Assembly (NCBI GenBank): GCA_016840085.1
Contig: JAEOTA010000012.1
Location: 62,001 to 126,000, forward strand
Source of the DNA: Promethearchaeota archaeon
Lineage (GTDB): Archaea; Asgardarchaeota; Lokiarchaeia; Sigyniarchaeales; SOKP01
Length of the DNA stretch: 64,000 nt
Reading direction: 5' to 3'
Each line of letters starts with the position of its first letter. The first letter of the stretch is position 1. Below the pieces are notes generated by a model. That model ran no database searches. It saw nothing but the letters and a program-made list of their open reading frames with translations, and had not been told where the DNA came from. Position numbers and translations under genes: made by a program. Positions 55,429 through 63,944 of this stretch are shown piece by piece.

Positions 55429-56167
55429 TTTTATCCAACTTATTCATAATTTTTGAGGTAATTTGAAAAATAGTTTGAGCAGATCTATTTTGTTCGGCAA
55501 ATCGATATTGTTGTGCTAGATAAGAAGAATACTGTATCGCTTCCTCATAGAAGGCAAATTCAAGTTCCCTTTCTTCTATTTCAAACAATAAATCGTTAAC
55601 ATCGAAATATTTGATCCCTAAAAACTCCGCTAATCGTAAGAAAAGATAATTGATAAGGGTATTACAGCCCTCTATTACGGCAGAAGAATATCCAATTCGA
55701 TAATGATTCTCTAATTCTTGGAAACGGTGTGTTAATTTATCCAATTCAAGATTCGGCTTTGTCGGAGTATATTCTAGACTTCTACTATTCGGTGTGCGCT
55801 TTTGATATCGTAAAGAATTAGACTGATAGCTAGAAGTAGATGGTAATTGCCTATTATTCTGGATGGGTGACATTTCTCTTCTCTGATGTCTACCCCCTAT
55901 ATTAAGATTTTCGACATTTTCGATATTTTTAATATTAATATTATAATTTTCAGGACGATATTGTTTTCTTTTTTGGCGTTTCGCCTTACGTTTGCGATAT
56001 GATTTTATTGCTTTTTTTATGCTTTTTTTGATATCTTTCTTTTTTCTTTTTACAATTGGTTTAAAAATGTGCTTATACCAAGGTGCAAACTTATATTCTT
56101 TCCAATCATTAAACTTTTCTTTTTTTTCTCGTAATTTCTCAGACATGCTTTTTTTTTCATATTCCAT
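55406..56167 (-). CDS. Basic protein with helical C-terminal domain
   Basis: A 253-residue soluble protein. The first ~70 residues are extremely Lys/Arg-rich (IKSYRKRKAKRQKRKQYRP), probably binding nucleic acid or acidic surfaces. A Ser/Arg/Asn-rich linker follows (~75-130), then a helical domain (~135-253) with HYRIGYSSAVIEGCNTLINY and LFLRLAEFLGIKYFDV, whose layout recalls HEPN-like bundles without a visible RxxxxH motif. The start is ATG 56167; AAGGTGA precedes it by five bases, and a GTG nine bases earlier lies in this Shine-Dalgarno. Overlaps the next gene downstream by 23 bases. Confidence 0.65.
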   Translation of the reverse strand: MEYEKKSMSEKLREKKEKFNDWKEYKFAPWYKHIFKPIVKRKKKDIKKSIKKAIKSYRKRKAKRQKRKQYRPENYNINIKNIENVENLNIGGRHQRREMSPIQNNRQLPSTSSYQSNSLRYQKRTPNSRSLEYTPTKPNLELDKLTHRFQELENHYRIGYSSAVIEGCNTLINYLFLRLAEFLGIKYFDVNDLLFEIEERELEFAFYEEAIQYSSYLAQQYRFAEQNRSAQTIFQITSKIMNKLDKIARNINT

Positions 56168-56177
56168 ACTATTCACC

Positions 56178-56552
56178 TTATAATATTACATCGAATTGGT
56201 CATTAAAGCGTTTAAAAAACAATTCTAAACCAAGTTTGGTATTTTCCAAATCTTTATCTCTTTTTCTGACTAAAACCGTCTCAATTAACGTCAAAATTAG
56301 GTCAAAATCCCTAAGAGTTAAAACAGAATTCGTGTAATTCATATCATTTCCCTCAGTTAAATTATATTGTTCATATAATTTATCTATTATTCTTAAAATA
56401 TCCTTGTTTAATCTCGTTTGCACTTTATCGTCAAATGTATACCAGAATTCGTGATAGAGCTTCTCCACAGAAATAATAAGATTTTCAATATTGGAAATTT
56501 TGAATATTGAAAATGAGGCTTTTTTTTTTGTATCTTTATCATATAATTTCAT
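56178..56552 (-). CDS. Uncharacterised 124-residue helical protein
   Basis: A soluble, mostly helical protein (ISVEKLYHEFWYTFDDKVQT, later SVLTLRDFDLILTLIETVLV). No known family. It lies between two similarly small genes on the same strand, with short spacers of 7 and 10 bases, clearly in one operon of the secretion locus. GAGAGGG stands upstream of its ATG. Confidence 0.6.
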   Translation of the reverse strand: MKLYDKDTKKKASFSIFKISNIENLIISVEKLYHEFWYTFDDKVQTRLNKDILRIIDKLYEQYNLTEGNDMNYTNSVLTLRDFDLILTLIETVLVRKRDKDLENTKLGLELFFKRFNDQFDVIL

Positions 56553-56559
56553 TTATTTA

Positions 56560-56967
56560 CTATTCCCTCTCATTAGTTTTGTGTGATTCAGGAAAACAAT
56601 CAGATATATATTTTAGGGCGGTGTGAGACTCATATTCTTTATTAAGGATATCTTTCATTATCTTCATACATTTTGACGTAAAACTCTTCTTAGAGATCGA
56701 ACGCTTTAGAGACTTTATTTTCTTTTTTATTTCTTTTAGCTCAGACACATACATAATACCTGTCTTAAAGGGATTAATCTTTGAATCAAATGGAATCTCG
56801 TATCTAAGAACATCTGATATTTTCTCTATTAAACTTGGTATCTTTTCACCTTGTTTTTCTCTAATCTTTTGGTTATTGCGATAAATCTCCATTAGAGTTT
56901 TCAAAAGATTCTGAAAAGGTTTTATTTCGAATATAACCCATTTAATTTCACATTTTCTCATCATCAT
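56560..56967 (-). CDS. Uncharacterised 135-residue basic helical protein
   Basis: A Lys-rich helical protein with MRKCEIKWVIFEIKPFQNLL at the start and LKEIKKKIKSLKRSISKKSF in the second half. The end carries KEYESHTALKYISDCFP, which resembles the end of the upstream 231-residue protein (LLNKKYGRHKNIEDIYY-type): both read N-K-E/K-Y-x-x-H/R near the C-terminus, so the two may share a short C-terminal module. Its start overlaps the stop of that gene by four bases (ATGA type). Function unknown. Confidence 0.6.
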   Translation of the reverse strand: MMMRKCEIKWVIFEIKPFQNLLKTLMEIYRNNQKIREKQGEKIPSLIEKISDVLRYEIPFDSKINPFKTGIMYVSELKEIKKKIKSLKRSISKKSFTSKCMKIMKDILNKEYESHTALKYISDCFPESHKTNERE

Positions 56968-57659
56968 CGCTCTTGTTGTCTATAATAAATATCTTCAATA
57001 TTTTTATGTCGCCCGTATTTTTTGTTGAGCATCTCTCTTACCAGTTCATCATCGCTCTTCATAAGTAATTCTTTATTTGTTATTTTCTTCTTTAATTGCT
57101 TAATCTCTTTTTTAATATCTTTTAAATCAGAGGATTTTGCAGACCTACCTCTTTTACCTCGCCTTCCTCTCTTTCCTCTTTTACCCCTTTTAGGTTTGTC
57201 CCTTTTTCTTTTATCTTTTTTTCGTTCTATATCTTTTTTATCATCTGTATCTTCCTTATCATCTCTTTTTTTTCCATCATCTTTATCTTCCCTTCGTTTT
57301 CTATCAAGCTCTTCGCCTTTAATATCTCTTTCTGAAGGAGTATCTTCTATTTGCTTATGCTCCTTTTCTCCCAAATATTCATTATAGTTCTTATCCTCTT
57401 GGATATTTTCTAAATCTGTATCAGATAATGATTCTCTTTCTTCCAAAGGCTCATATGTATTATCATTTTCGAAGAATTTCATAGATTCTTCCTCTGAAAG
57501 TGGTTCATACTTATCGGACTCTTTATCAGAATCATTATCAAATAGACTCTCGTCTGTTTCATCGAAATCCTTATCATCCTCATTATCGAAAAGATCTTCT
57601 GAATCTTCTTCAAAAAAGTCATCCGTATTATCATCATAATCTTCTTCAAAATCAGCCAT
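56964..57659 (-). CDS. Low-complexity charged protein, acidic N-terminal and basic C-terminal parts
   Basis: A 231-residue protein with strong charge segregation. Residues 1-110 are very Asp/Glu-rich (DFEEDYDDNTDDFFEEDSED), residues ~115-150 mixed Asp/Lys, and ~150-180 are Lys/Arg/Gly-rich (KRGKRGKRGRRGKRGRS). A helical tail (~180-231) with IKQLKKKITNKELLMKSDDE and a final KKYGRHKNIEDIYY resembles the end of the next gene's product. It is probably disordered and may bind nucleic acid or bridge proteins. It is the first gene after the large ATPase, which ends the 72-base gap upstream. Confidence 0.65.
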   Translation of the reverse strand: MADFEEDYDDNTDDFFEEDSEDLFDNEDDKDFDETDESLFDNDSDKESDKYEPLSEEESMKFFENDNTYEPLEERESLSDTDLENIQEDKNYNEYLGEKEHKQIEDTPSERDIKGEELDRKRREDKDDGKKRDDKEDTDDKKDIERKKDKRKRDKPKRGKRGKRGRRGKRGRSAKSSDLKDIKKEIKQLKKKITNKELLMKSDDELVREMLNKKYGRHKNIEDIYYRQQER

Positions 57660-57730
57660 TTTAATATACCCTTATAATTCTTTATCTACTTTTGTTGTTT
57701 TGAAATAATCTTAAATACACCTTGAAATTT

Positions 57731-60355
57731 TCAATCTGTTTTAGCAAAAAAATTATCATAAGATAATTCCTTTCTTTTTTTACGTTTGTAAACAAAATCT
57801 TCAGTTTTGAAAAGATACGAATATGAACCGTCTTTTGCCATACAAATCCGTTTATCTAAACGAGAAATTAATTCTTGTTCTTTTAAATCATTAGTGAAAT
57901 TCTGAGTGCTTGCAATAGACTGCTGAAATAAGAAGAACAAACAAGGAATATTGATTACAGATTCGTATAACCCCACGCTTGTTTGATCAGCTAATATATG
58001 CCCCACTCCTTTCGAGCGAAACTCACGAATTAACTGTGAAAAAATCTTCCTGAAAGAATCCATTGCAATATAATCATCATCTTCAGGATTAACATTTTTA
58101 GGCTCTTCTGTTAATTGATGTGCTTCATCTAATACTATAATTTGTTTTAGAGTGTCCTGTTCTTTATCTGGAATAAGGGCCCTAAACATTTGTAATATTA
58201 ATGTTGCTAACAATCGCTTTTCAGTAGGTTTGCATCCTGCTAAATTAATCATTACTTTTCTTCCGTTATATACAACGTCCTCAAACCATTTAGGTATTTT
58301 ATCTTCTGTTCTTAATGCATAGTTTATCAAAGGAGTTGAGAAAAGTTGAGTATATCTATGTTTTATTGCTTGCACTAATCTCATCTGAAGCCGTGTATCA
58401 TAAGGATTTTTATCTAAATACCGTAAAAGCTCACTAAAAAGATGTTTGATATGCTTTGGTACTTTGAAATAAGTGTTATAATATAATAACAGTGTATTGT
58501 ATATTGCATCAACAACAACATTCTTTAAACCAAGTGAATAAACAAGGCATTCTGATATTTCAAATAGACAACGGAGAAAATTATCGTTAAAAACAGCATA
58601 CGGAATGTGAAGTCTCTCGTCTCCCCAATCTAAGCAATAATCTGAAGGATATAATTCAGATTGTTTTCCTTTAGCAAGATTAATTATCAATATACCTACA
58701 TTTAGATTATATTTAATGAAATGATTCAATATAACACCTATTAAATATGTTTTTCCAGTATCAGGTTTACCGATCATTAGAACGGAACGTCTTAATGACT
58801 CAGTTGAGATTGTTGCTTTTTTCTCAGAAACGATTCCGTCCATGATATGGTTTCCAATGATAATTTCAGAAGGATCTCCTTTTGGTATTTTCTTAAGGTC
58901 AAAACTCTGAAGTTCATAAATAAACTTTTTAGGTATAGGTAATTCTTTAGCAAGATCAAAATCGAGTAAATAAGAAGTGATATACTGCCCAAAGTAAAAG
59001 TTTAATGTATAGATATCGATAAATACACCTTTTCTTACTCGCTTTAGTTTTGCGGGTCGTTTATCATTTCTTCCTGCAATTGCCAAACTTTCTAATATGC
59101 CTTCGATCATATTTTTTCGATTTTTTTCCAGGGGAACATTTTTGAAACTAACAAAAATTTTTACTTTTTGCAACTCATCTTGCCACATTCGTGAAAAATT
59201 CATACGTTCTTCCTTATCGCGATATTCAAGAAAGTTGGCTTTTTCTCTTATTCGGATAATCTTTTTCTTTCGTCCTTTTTTCCATAATATATATAGATTT
59301 ATATCTTCAGAAGTAGTTCTGAAGGCATTAATAAAACTCTGTATAATTTTAATCTTTTCTATATATGGTGGTCTCGGAAGCTTAATTTCATAAAAATAAT
59401 CATGATTTACTGAGAATAATTCGTTCCGAGTCATGGGAATTATATTTATTTCTGCATCCAATCCACGATATTTGACCTGTAATTCTGCTTTAAGGGTCTG
59501 TCCTCTTTTAATTGCTAATTTTTCTGAATGTGAATTAAAAAAAAATGAAAACTTGAAATCGTTATGGCATTTAACTTCAATCCCATACACACTGTTATTT
59601 CCCAATAAATCCTTTATCCAACTCTCATAATAATCATATTGATATTTTTTATTGTCTGATTCATGTTCTAAGGCTACTTGAGTAATTGTGATTTTGCTTT
59701 GCCAAAATAAGATCTTTTTAAGATGTGAGTTAGAACTTGCTCCTTTCAAGAAACACAATTGAATACTGTGAAAATACGAATATAATAATCTGTAAACTGG
59801 TTCATAAAAAAACAGAGTTAAAAAAGATTGAAGAATAATTGAATAAATAACAACTTCAATAAAGCCTTGAATAGTGGCAAAATAAAATAAAAACGACAGC
59901 GAAATAACACCACTTAGAAATTTGATGATAAATTCTATTTCTGGTGTAAATACTATTAGAAAAATAATAGTGAGTATTAAAATAGTAATAGAACTGTAAA
60001 AGAAATCCCCATTTATAGTTAAAACTATGATATGACAAAAAAAGGCGATAATTAAAGGATATACCCTTGCTAAATCGACTCTTTTATTACTATTATTTAA
60101 GAAATAAAGAGCTATACAAAATGTAAATATTAGAGCCCTTTCACATTCAAAGATCGTTATAAATGTTGGATCATCATAATTCATAATATGAATGCGTATT
60201 ATTGAAAACAGAATTACGAAAAGAAAGAGTATAAACAAAAGAAAAATGCGACTCCTCCCTTTTTCTACTAGAAATGAATGGATAAAACTAACGATTAGAA
60301 TAATTATAAGAAGGATAGCAATAGAATCAAATAAAGTAAATATCATATCATACAC
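57731..60355 (-). CDS. Polytopic HerA/VirD4-like coupling ATPase
   Basis: An 874-residue protein. The first ~200 residues hold six or seven membrane helices (for example IAILLIIILIVSFIHSFLVE). A beta-rich middle part (~205-480) follows. The ATPase has Walker A MIGKPDTGKTYLIGVIL at about 525-541 and Walker B QIIVLDEAHQLTEEP at about 738-752, with HILADQTSVGLYESVINIPC and a C-terminal arginine-rich end. This is the RecA-like motor of the FtsK/HerA/VirB4/VirD4 class; membrane anchoring suggests a coupling protein or Ced-like DNA pump. Starts are GTG 60355 or ATG 60346; no ribosome-binding site is evident. Confidence 0.85.
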   Translation of the reverse strand: MYDMIFTLFDSIAILLIIILIVSFIHSFLVEKGRSRIFLLFILFLFVILFSIIRIHIMNYDDPTFITIFECERALIFTFCIALYFLNNSNKRVDLARVYPLIIAFFCHIIVLTINGDFFYSSITILILTIIFLIVFTPEIEFIIKFLSGVISLSFLFYFATIQGFIEVVIYSIILQSFLTLFFYEPVYRLLYSYFHSIQLCFLKGASSNSHLKKILFWQSKITITQVALEHESDNKKYQYDYYESWIKDLLGNNSVYGIEVKCHNDFKFSFFFNSHSEKLAIKRGQTLKAELQVKYRGLDAEINIIPMTRNELFSVNHDYFYEIKLPRPPYIEKIKIIQSFINAFRTTSEDINLYILWKKGRKKKIIRIREKANFLEYRDKEERMNFSRMWQDELQKVKIFVSFKNVPLEKNRKNMIEGILESLAIAGRNDKRPAKLKRVRKGVFIDIYTLNFYFGQYITSYLLDFDLAKELPIPKKFIYELQSFDLKKIPKGDPSEIIIGNHIMDGIVSEKKATISTESLRRSVLMIGKPDTGKTYLIGVILNHFIKYNLNVGILIINLAKGKQSELYPSDYCLDWGDERLHIPYAVFNDNFLRCLFEISECLVYSLGLKNVVVDAIYNTLLLYYNTYFKVPKHIKHLFSELLRYLDKNPYDTRLQMRLVQAIKHRYTQLFSTPLINYALRTEDKIPKWFEDVVYNGRKVMINLAGCKPTEKRLLATLILQMFRALIPDKEQDTLKQIIVLDEAHQLTEEPKNVNPEDDDYIAMDSFRKIFSQLIREFRSKGVGHILADQTSVGLYESVINIPCLFFLFQQSIASTQNFTNDLKEQELISRLDKRICMAKDGSYSYLFKTEDFVYKRKKRKELSYDNFFAKTD

Positions 60356-60666
60356 TTATCAGGTCCTTATATACTTATTGTCGACATGTAATTATAAAAA
60401 CCAATTGAATTTAATAAAAACCTATAACCGAATATTAATCTCTTTTGATATGATTTCTATTGTTTGCTAATACATTTCATACAATTCACTGTAAGATTTT
60501 TTTTAGCTTTTAATAATTTTCCTTAACGCGAAGTGAATCAAGGAAAATGGGAGTGAAGAATTTGCGGATATACTACTCATCTAATAATCATATGTTTAGC
60601 ATACTGAGAGATAAATAATAATCAATTTAAATGGGAGTTTTTATAATTTTTTTTGGATATTAAGAT
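60356..60666. other. Divergent intergenic region with a 9-bp inverted repeat
   Basis: About 310 bases between the large ATPase gene and the plus-strand 142-residue gene. A perfect inverted repeat ATTTTCCTT (60516-60524)/AAGGAAAAT (60540-60548) with a 15-base spacer lies in the middle and could be an operator for both. No gene is supported. Confidence 0.5.
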
Positions 60667-61095
60667 ATGTCAAACATGTTTATAGGCACTGAATTAGCTT
60701 TTGTTGATATTCTCATTTTGCTTCTTATAACCGTTTTGGATTTTCTCTTTTATTATTATAAAAAGAGATCTAAAGAAGTGAAAATATTGAAATATTCAAT
60801 TCCTACAATTTTGATTGGATTGGTGATACTTTTAGCGGTTAAAGACACGGTTCAGGATTACTTTTTCCTTATATCAATTGGCATGCTTTCTATATTTTAT
60901 ATTTATGTTCTGCAAGCAAATTATAAGCCTTTTAAGAGAAAATCAAAGGGAATAAAATATAATATAACCTCTGAATCAGAACATGATTTTGATTTTAAAA
61001 CTGAGATTGAGCAAGAGGATATTGAAGTTTCTAAAAGCGACTCAGATGAGTTTGATCAATTAATTGAACGAATATACGATAGAGATACCAAATAG
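60667..61095 (+). CDS. Membrane protein with acidic cytoplasmic tail
   Basis: A 142-residue protein. Three hydrophobic segments (about 10-29, 42-58 and 66-80) are followed by a basic turn KPFKRKSKG and an acidic tail SESEHDFDFKTEIEQEDIEV. It is the only plus-strand gene inside the secretion locus, convergent with the 201-residue membrane-protein gene and divergent from the large ATPase gene. No family recognised. Confidence 0.65.
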   Translation: MSNMFIGTELAFVDILILLLITVLDFLFYYYKKRSKEVKILKYSIPTILIGLVILLAVKDTVQDYFFLISIGMLSIFYIYVLQANYKPFKRKSKGIKYNITSESEHDFDFKTEIEQEDIEVSKSDSDEFDQLIERIYDRDTK

Positions 61096-61116
61096 GAAAA
61101 ATAAACCTTTTTCTGC

Positions 61117-61722
61117 TTAAAGCATTTTAAATTTTAGACCATTCATAATTGTGAACGGTAGCGTAAATCCGCATATAATTGATCCTATCAGTCCTATGAT
61201 TATAAAATTGAAAGGCTTCCATTTTGTATGTAAAATCCTTTCATTATAAATAAGCAGAAAGACACCATATGCAAGAAGAAAAAAGCATAATAATGAAATA
61301 AATCCTAAAAAATAAAGAAAGAACTTATCAATTAATAAAACCTCTACCTCTCCCTCTTTAATTTGTGCGTAAAAAAGATCCAAATCCGAACTGAATATAT
61401 ACTTATATATAAATGGAGCAGGAAGAGATGTCGTGAGTGAATCTAGAAGCATAATTAAGATATTAGTTAGGAATAACACCCCAATAACCACACATCCGAT
61501 CATTCCCCCCCTCCCATACTTTTTCGAAGAAGATAAAGCATATGAATGGATCTTTTCATTATTTTCTTTCAGTTTTGAACCTTTATATAACGAATAAAAT
61601 AAAAAGAGAAACCATGCAAAAAAGATGTAATTTCCCAAGAAAAAGACAATTGAAAATAATTGATTAAAGAAATTAAAAACATCATCAAACCATTCGGACA
61701 TATTAGGAAGAACATCTGTCAT
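61117..61722 (-). CDS. Four-helix membrane protein of the secretion locus
   Basis: A 201-residue protein with four or five hydrophobic segments (about 20-45, 75-95, 130-160 and 170-195), separated by short loops. A charged cytoplasmic loop KGSKLKENNEKIHSYAL lies after the first. There is no recognised family; size and topology would suit a VirB6/CedA-like channel subunit, which is inference from context only. GTGATTTT upstream of the ATG may be the ribosome-binding site. Confidence 0.65.
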   Translation of the reverse strand: MTDVLPNMSEWFDDVFNFFNQLFSIVFFLGNYIFFAWFLFLFYSLYKGSKLKENNEKIHSYALSSSKKYGRGGMIGCVVIGVLFLTNILIMLLDSLTTSLPAPFIYKYIFSSDLDLFYAQIKEGEVEVLLIDKFFLYFLGFISLLCFFLLAYGVFLLIYNERILHTKWKPFNFIIIGLIGSIICGFTLPFTIMNGLKFKML

Positions 61723-61744
61723 TTTTTAAAATCACATCATCAAA

Positions 61745-61909
61745 TCAAAAAAACGGCAGTAAACACGCCCCTTCCCCTAAGAAAAATTCACTCAAATTGA
61801 ACATTTCACCAGTAAGAATATCAATTAAGTCTGTAACAATTTTAACTATCAAAAAGAAAACGAAAATCGCGAATGCTATTAACAATCCTTTTTCGATCAA
61901 ACTACCCAA
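61745..61909 (-). CDS. Small membrane protein (54 residues) with a pilin-like N-terminus
   Basis: TTG-started frame: (M)GSLIEKGLLIAFAIFVFF, then LIVKIVTDLIDILTGEMFNL and SEFFLGEGACLLPFF. One strong hydrophobic helix follows the charged EKG. The 'EKG-LLIAFAIF' junction resembles a class III prepilin cleavage site, though the rest is too short for a normal archaeal pilin. It opens right after an in-frame stop and has no strong ribosome-binding site. The position between two membrane-protein genes of the same strand supports it. Confidence 0.5.
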   Translation of the reverse strand: MGSLIEKGLLIAFAIFVFFLIVKIVTDLIDILTGEMFNLSEFFLGEGACLLPFF

Positions 61910-61975
61910 TTAAATCAACTTTTTTCCTATATTCATCATAATTGTGAACATAAAATAATTTAAACCAAACCAATT

Positions 61976-63502
61976 TCAAATCAATTCAATCCCAAGAACA
62001 CTAAAGAAGGAAAGAAAGAATGCTAACGCAAACACAATATCACTGAGAATAAGAATTATATAATATGACTTGTATTTTGTAATTTTGAGAAAATAAAAAC
62101 ATGTAATCGAATTGCATGCAAAAAATGTAAGAAACATAACGATTGCATTAATAATATTTGTCATAGAGCGATAGTCAGGAATAGTCATATTAGCAAAATT
62201 TCTTAGATTAAATGTGAATATTGCAAAAAAAGGCAACATTCCGCATATAGCCCCCGTTATCACGGGTAAGAGCAAGATGAAAGCAAGTACTTTGAACCTT
62301 TGAGATCGTATTTCCCCTTCAAACTTATCTTCTAACTTTCGATGTTTATCAATCAAACTTAAAATCTCAAAGATCTTTTCGGAAGATAAATACGCACTTT
62401 CTTCAACCATGATCTTTATCGTATCCAGGATTAAAATATATCTTAAATTCTTCAGGATAAATTTTAAGGAATCTATCATTTCATTGAACGAGCAAGTAAG
62501 TTTTCCCAACTGTATAGCATGATTACCAACAGTATGTTCTAATAGCTGAAATTGAGACTTTTTTTCAGAATAATAATTGATGAACGCTCTTTCAGGAGAG
62601 ATATTGTTGTTTAGCCGAATTGCAAATCCTTCTAAAAATTTTAAAAACTGTTCGAATGTTCTTTTTTCCATTTTTGTTCCTTCTAATATCCCTATAAAGA
62701 AAATATTAATCTTTACAAGTCTACGGCAGAGATATCTAAGTAAGAATAAAAAAATTGGTACAATTACAATTACAAGAAATAAGGGAATTTGCATCATTAA
62801 TACAAAAAAGATTACGCCAATAGGGAAAAATATACCCACAAAAAACACCACCGATAGTTTTCCCTCTAGCCCTTTCAGATAAGTTTTAAATTGCTTTTCT
62901 AATTCATAATCTCTTACACTTTCTTGAATACTAGATGTTTTAAAATGACTAGTAATTAATTTCTGCAAATATAAATTAAAATCGGATGAAGGGGTTAATA
63001 CTTTTTCCAATTCTTTTTCAGGACTTTTCCCCCGCTGCACCTTATCTAAAATTTCTTTGAATAATCCTGAGAACACCAAATCTAACCCACTCATCAACTT
63101 AATAAAGCTTAAACATAAATCCGATCTTGGAGTAAGGACTTTTTGCAAGAGTGAGAAATTAATTTTTATGAAATATATTGAAGCGTTAATCGACACCTCA
63201 TCTTTATTGATTCTTTTGTAAAGATATAGATTGAAATTATACGCCACTATTACTGCAATACAGAGAGAACAGACACTATTAATCAAAATATCATTTCCTA
63301 ACAATAGAAAAGAGATTAATATTGAACCGATAAGCGAGATTATGAAAATAATGGTTGTTGCTTTATCGATTGCCGATTTACTAACTCCATATTCTCGATA
63401 CAGTTTTCTATAAACATCATTGATATCTTTAAAACTAATTTTGGGAATCTGGTATCTCTCGAATCTATTACAAAATCTTACAAAATCTTGAATATCAGTC
63501 AA
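61976..63502 (-). CDS. ArlJ/TadC-type membrane platform protein (T2SS-F family)
   Basis: A 508-residue protein with two T2SSF-like halves. Membrane helices are at about 48-67, 70-90, 215-236, 241-260, then at about 400-425, 440-460 and 470-505; between lie cytoplasmic helical bundles (LQKVLTPRSDLCLSFIKLMS and VGNHAIQLGKLTCSFNEMID). The alternation of helical bundle and two-helix membrane hairpins is that of archaeal ArlJ/TadC/PilC platforms that pair with ArlI/GspE motors. TTG 63502 is the start; AGGAATTT is a weak ribosome-binding site. It should work with the ATPase at 51517-53697. Confidence 0.85.
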   Translation of the reverse strand: MTDIQDFVRFCNRFERYQIPKISFKDINDVYRKLYREYGVSKSAIDKATTIIFIISLIGSILISFLLLGNDILINSVCSLCIAVIVAYNFNLYLYKRINKDEVSINASIYFIKINFSLLQKVLTPRSDLCLSFIKLMSGLDLVFSGLFKEILDKVQRGKSPEKELEKVLTPSSDFNLYLQKLITSHFKTSSIQESVRDYELEKQFKTYLKGLEGKLSVVFFVGIFFPIGVIFFVLMMQIPLFLVIVIVPIFLFLLRYLCRRLVKINIFFIGILEGTKMEKRTFEQFLKFLEGFAIRLNNNISPERAFINYYSEKKSQFQLLEHTVGNHAIQLGKLTCSFNEMIDSLKFILKNLRYILILDTIKIMVEESAYLSSEKIFEILSLIDKHRKLEDKFEGEIRSQRFKVLAFILLLPVITGAICGMLPFFAIFTFNLRNFANMTIPDYRSMTNIINAIVMFLTFFACNSITCFYFLKITKYKSYYIILILSDIVFALAFFLSFFSVLGIELI

Positions 63503-63564
63503 ATAAATTCCTATTAATATTTTTATATACTTTCATAAAAATATGTTAAAAATTCCCCCATTTT

Positions 63565-63855
63565 TTATGATGTTTTAGCTTTGAAATCCTTTTTTAAACG
63601 CTCATATTGTTCAATTCCCGCTAGGGCACCTTGTAATAAATGATAGATTTCATTCATACGCATAAACTCAGTAAAATAGGGGCAGAAATTCTGACCTTGC
63701 AACCCCTTCTTCTCAAATTTAGTGGAAAACACCAGTTTATATAATCTTCTTTTATCATGTTTGTAGGGGTAAAGATTAAGCGAATTTCGAGGCAAATCTA
63801 ACATTTTTTCGATAAGGGAAATCTTATTTAAAAGCATTTGTTTAGTATATTTCAT
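63565..63855 (-). CDS. Uncharacterised 96-residue basic protein
   Basis: A soluble, basic protein: MKYTKQMLLNKISLIEKMLD, then YPYKHDKRRLYKLVFSTKFE, then a C-terminal helix RMNEIYHLLQGALAGIEQYE. No family is recognised. It precedes the platform gene on the same strand by 62 bases and is probably the first gene of the secretion operon inside the window, unless the operon continues beyond the right edge. Confidence 0.6.
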   Translation of the reverse strand: MKYTKQMLLNKISLIEKMLDLPRNSLNLYPYKHDKRRLYKLVFSTKFEKKGLQGQNFCPYFTEFMRMNEIYHLLQGALAGIEQYERLKKDFKAKTS

Positions 63856-63915
63856 TTTTTTTTATCTTCTTTTTATTTCATCTATCTTATCATCTTAAAA
63901 AAGACATAAAAATCC

Positions 63916-63944
63916 AACCTCTTTTTATCATTTTTAGAGAGGTT
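63916..63944. other. Hairpin near the right edge
   Basis: Perfect inverted repeat AACCTCT (63916-63922)/AGAGGTT (63938-63944), followed on the plus strand by TTTT. It could be a terminator for a gene outside the window or a regulatory site upstream of the secretion operon. A short open frame starts at ATG 63972 but is cut off by the window edge. Confidence 0.35.

Noticed and set aside
57022..57387. Plus-strand frame of 121 codons rich in Ser, Leu and Phe
   Set aside because: It is the antisense of the charged low-complexity gene; its composition simply mirrors that gene's Lys/Glu/Arg codons.
60192..60470. Plus-strand 92-codon frame at the start of the large ATPase gene
   Set aside because: Antisense to membrane helices of the ATPase; Ile/Arg/Lys-rich by consequence.
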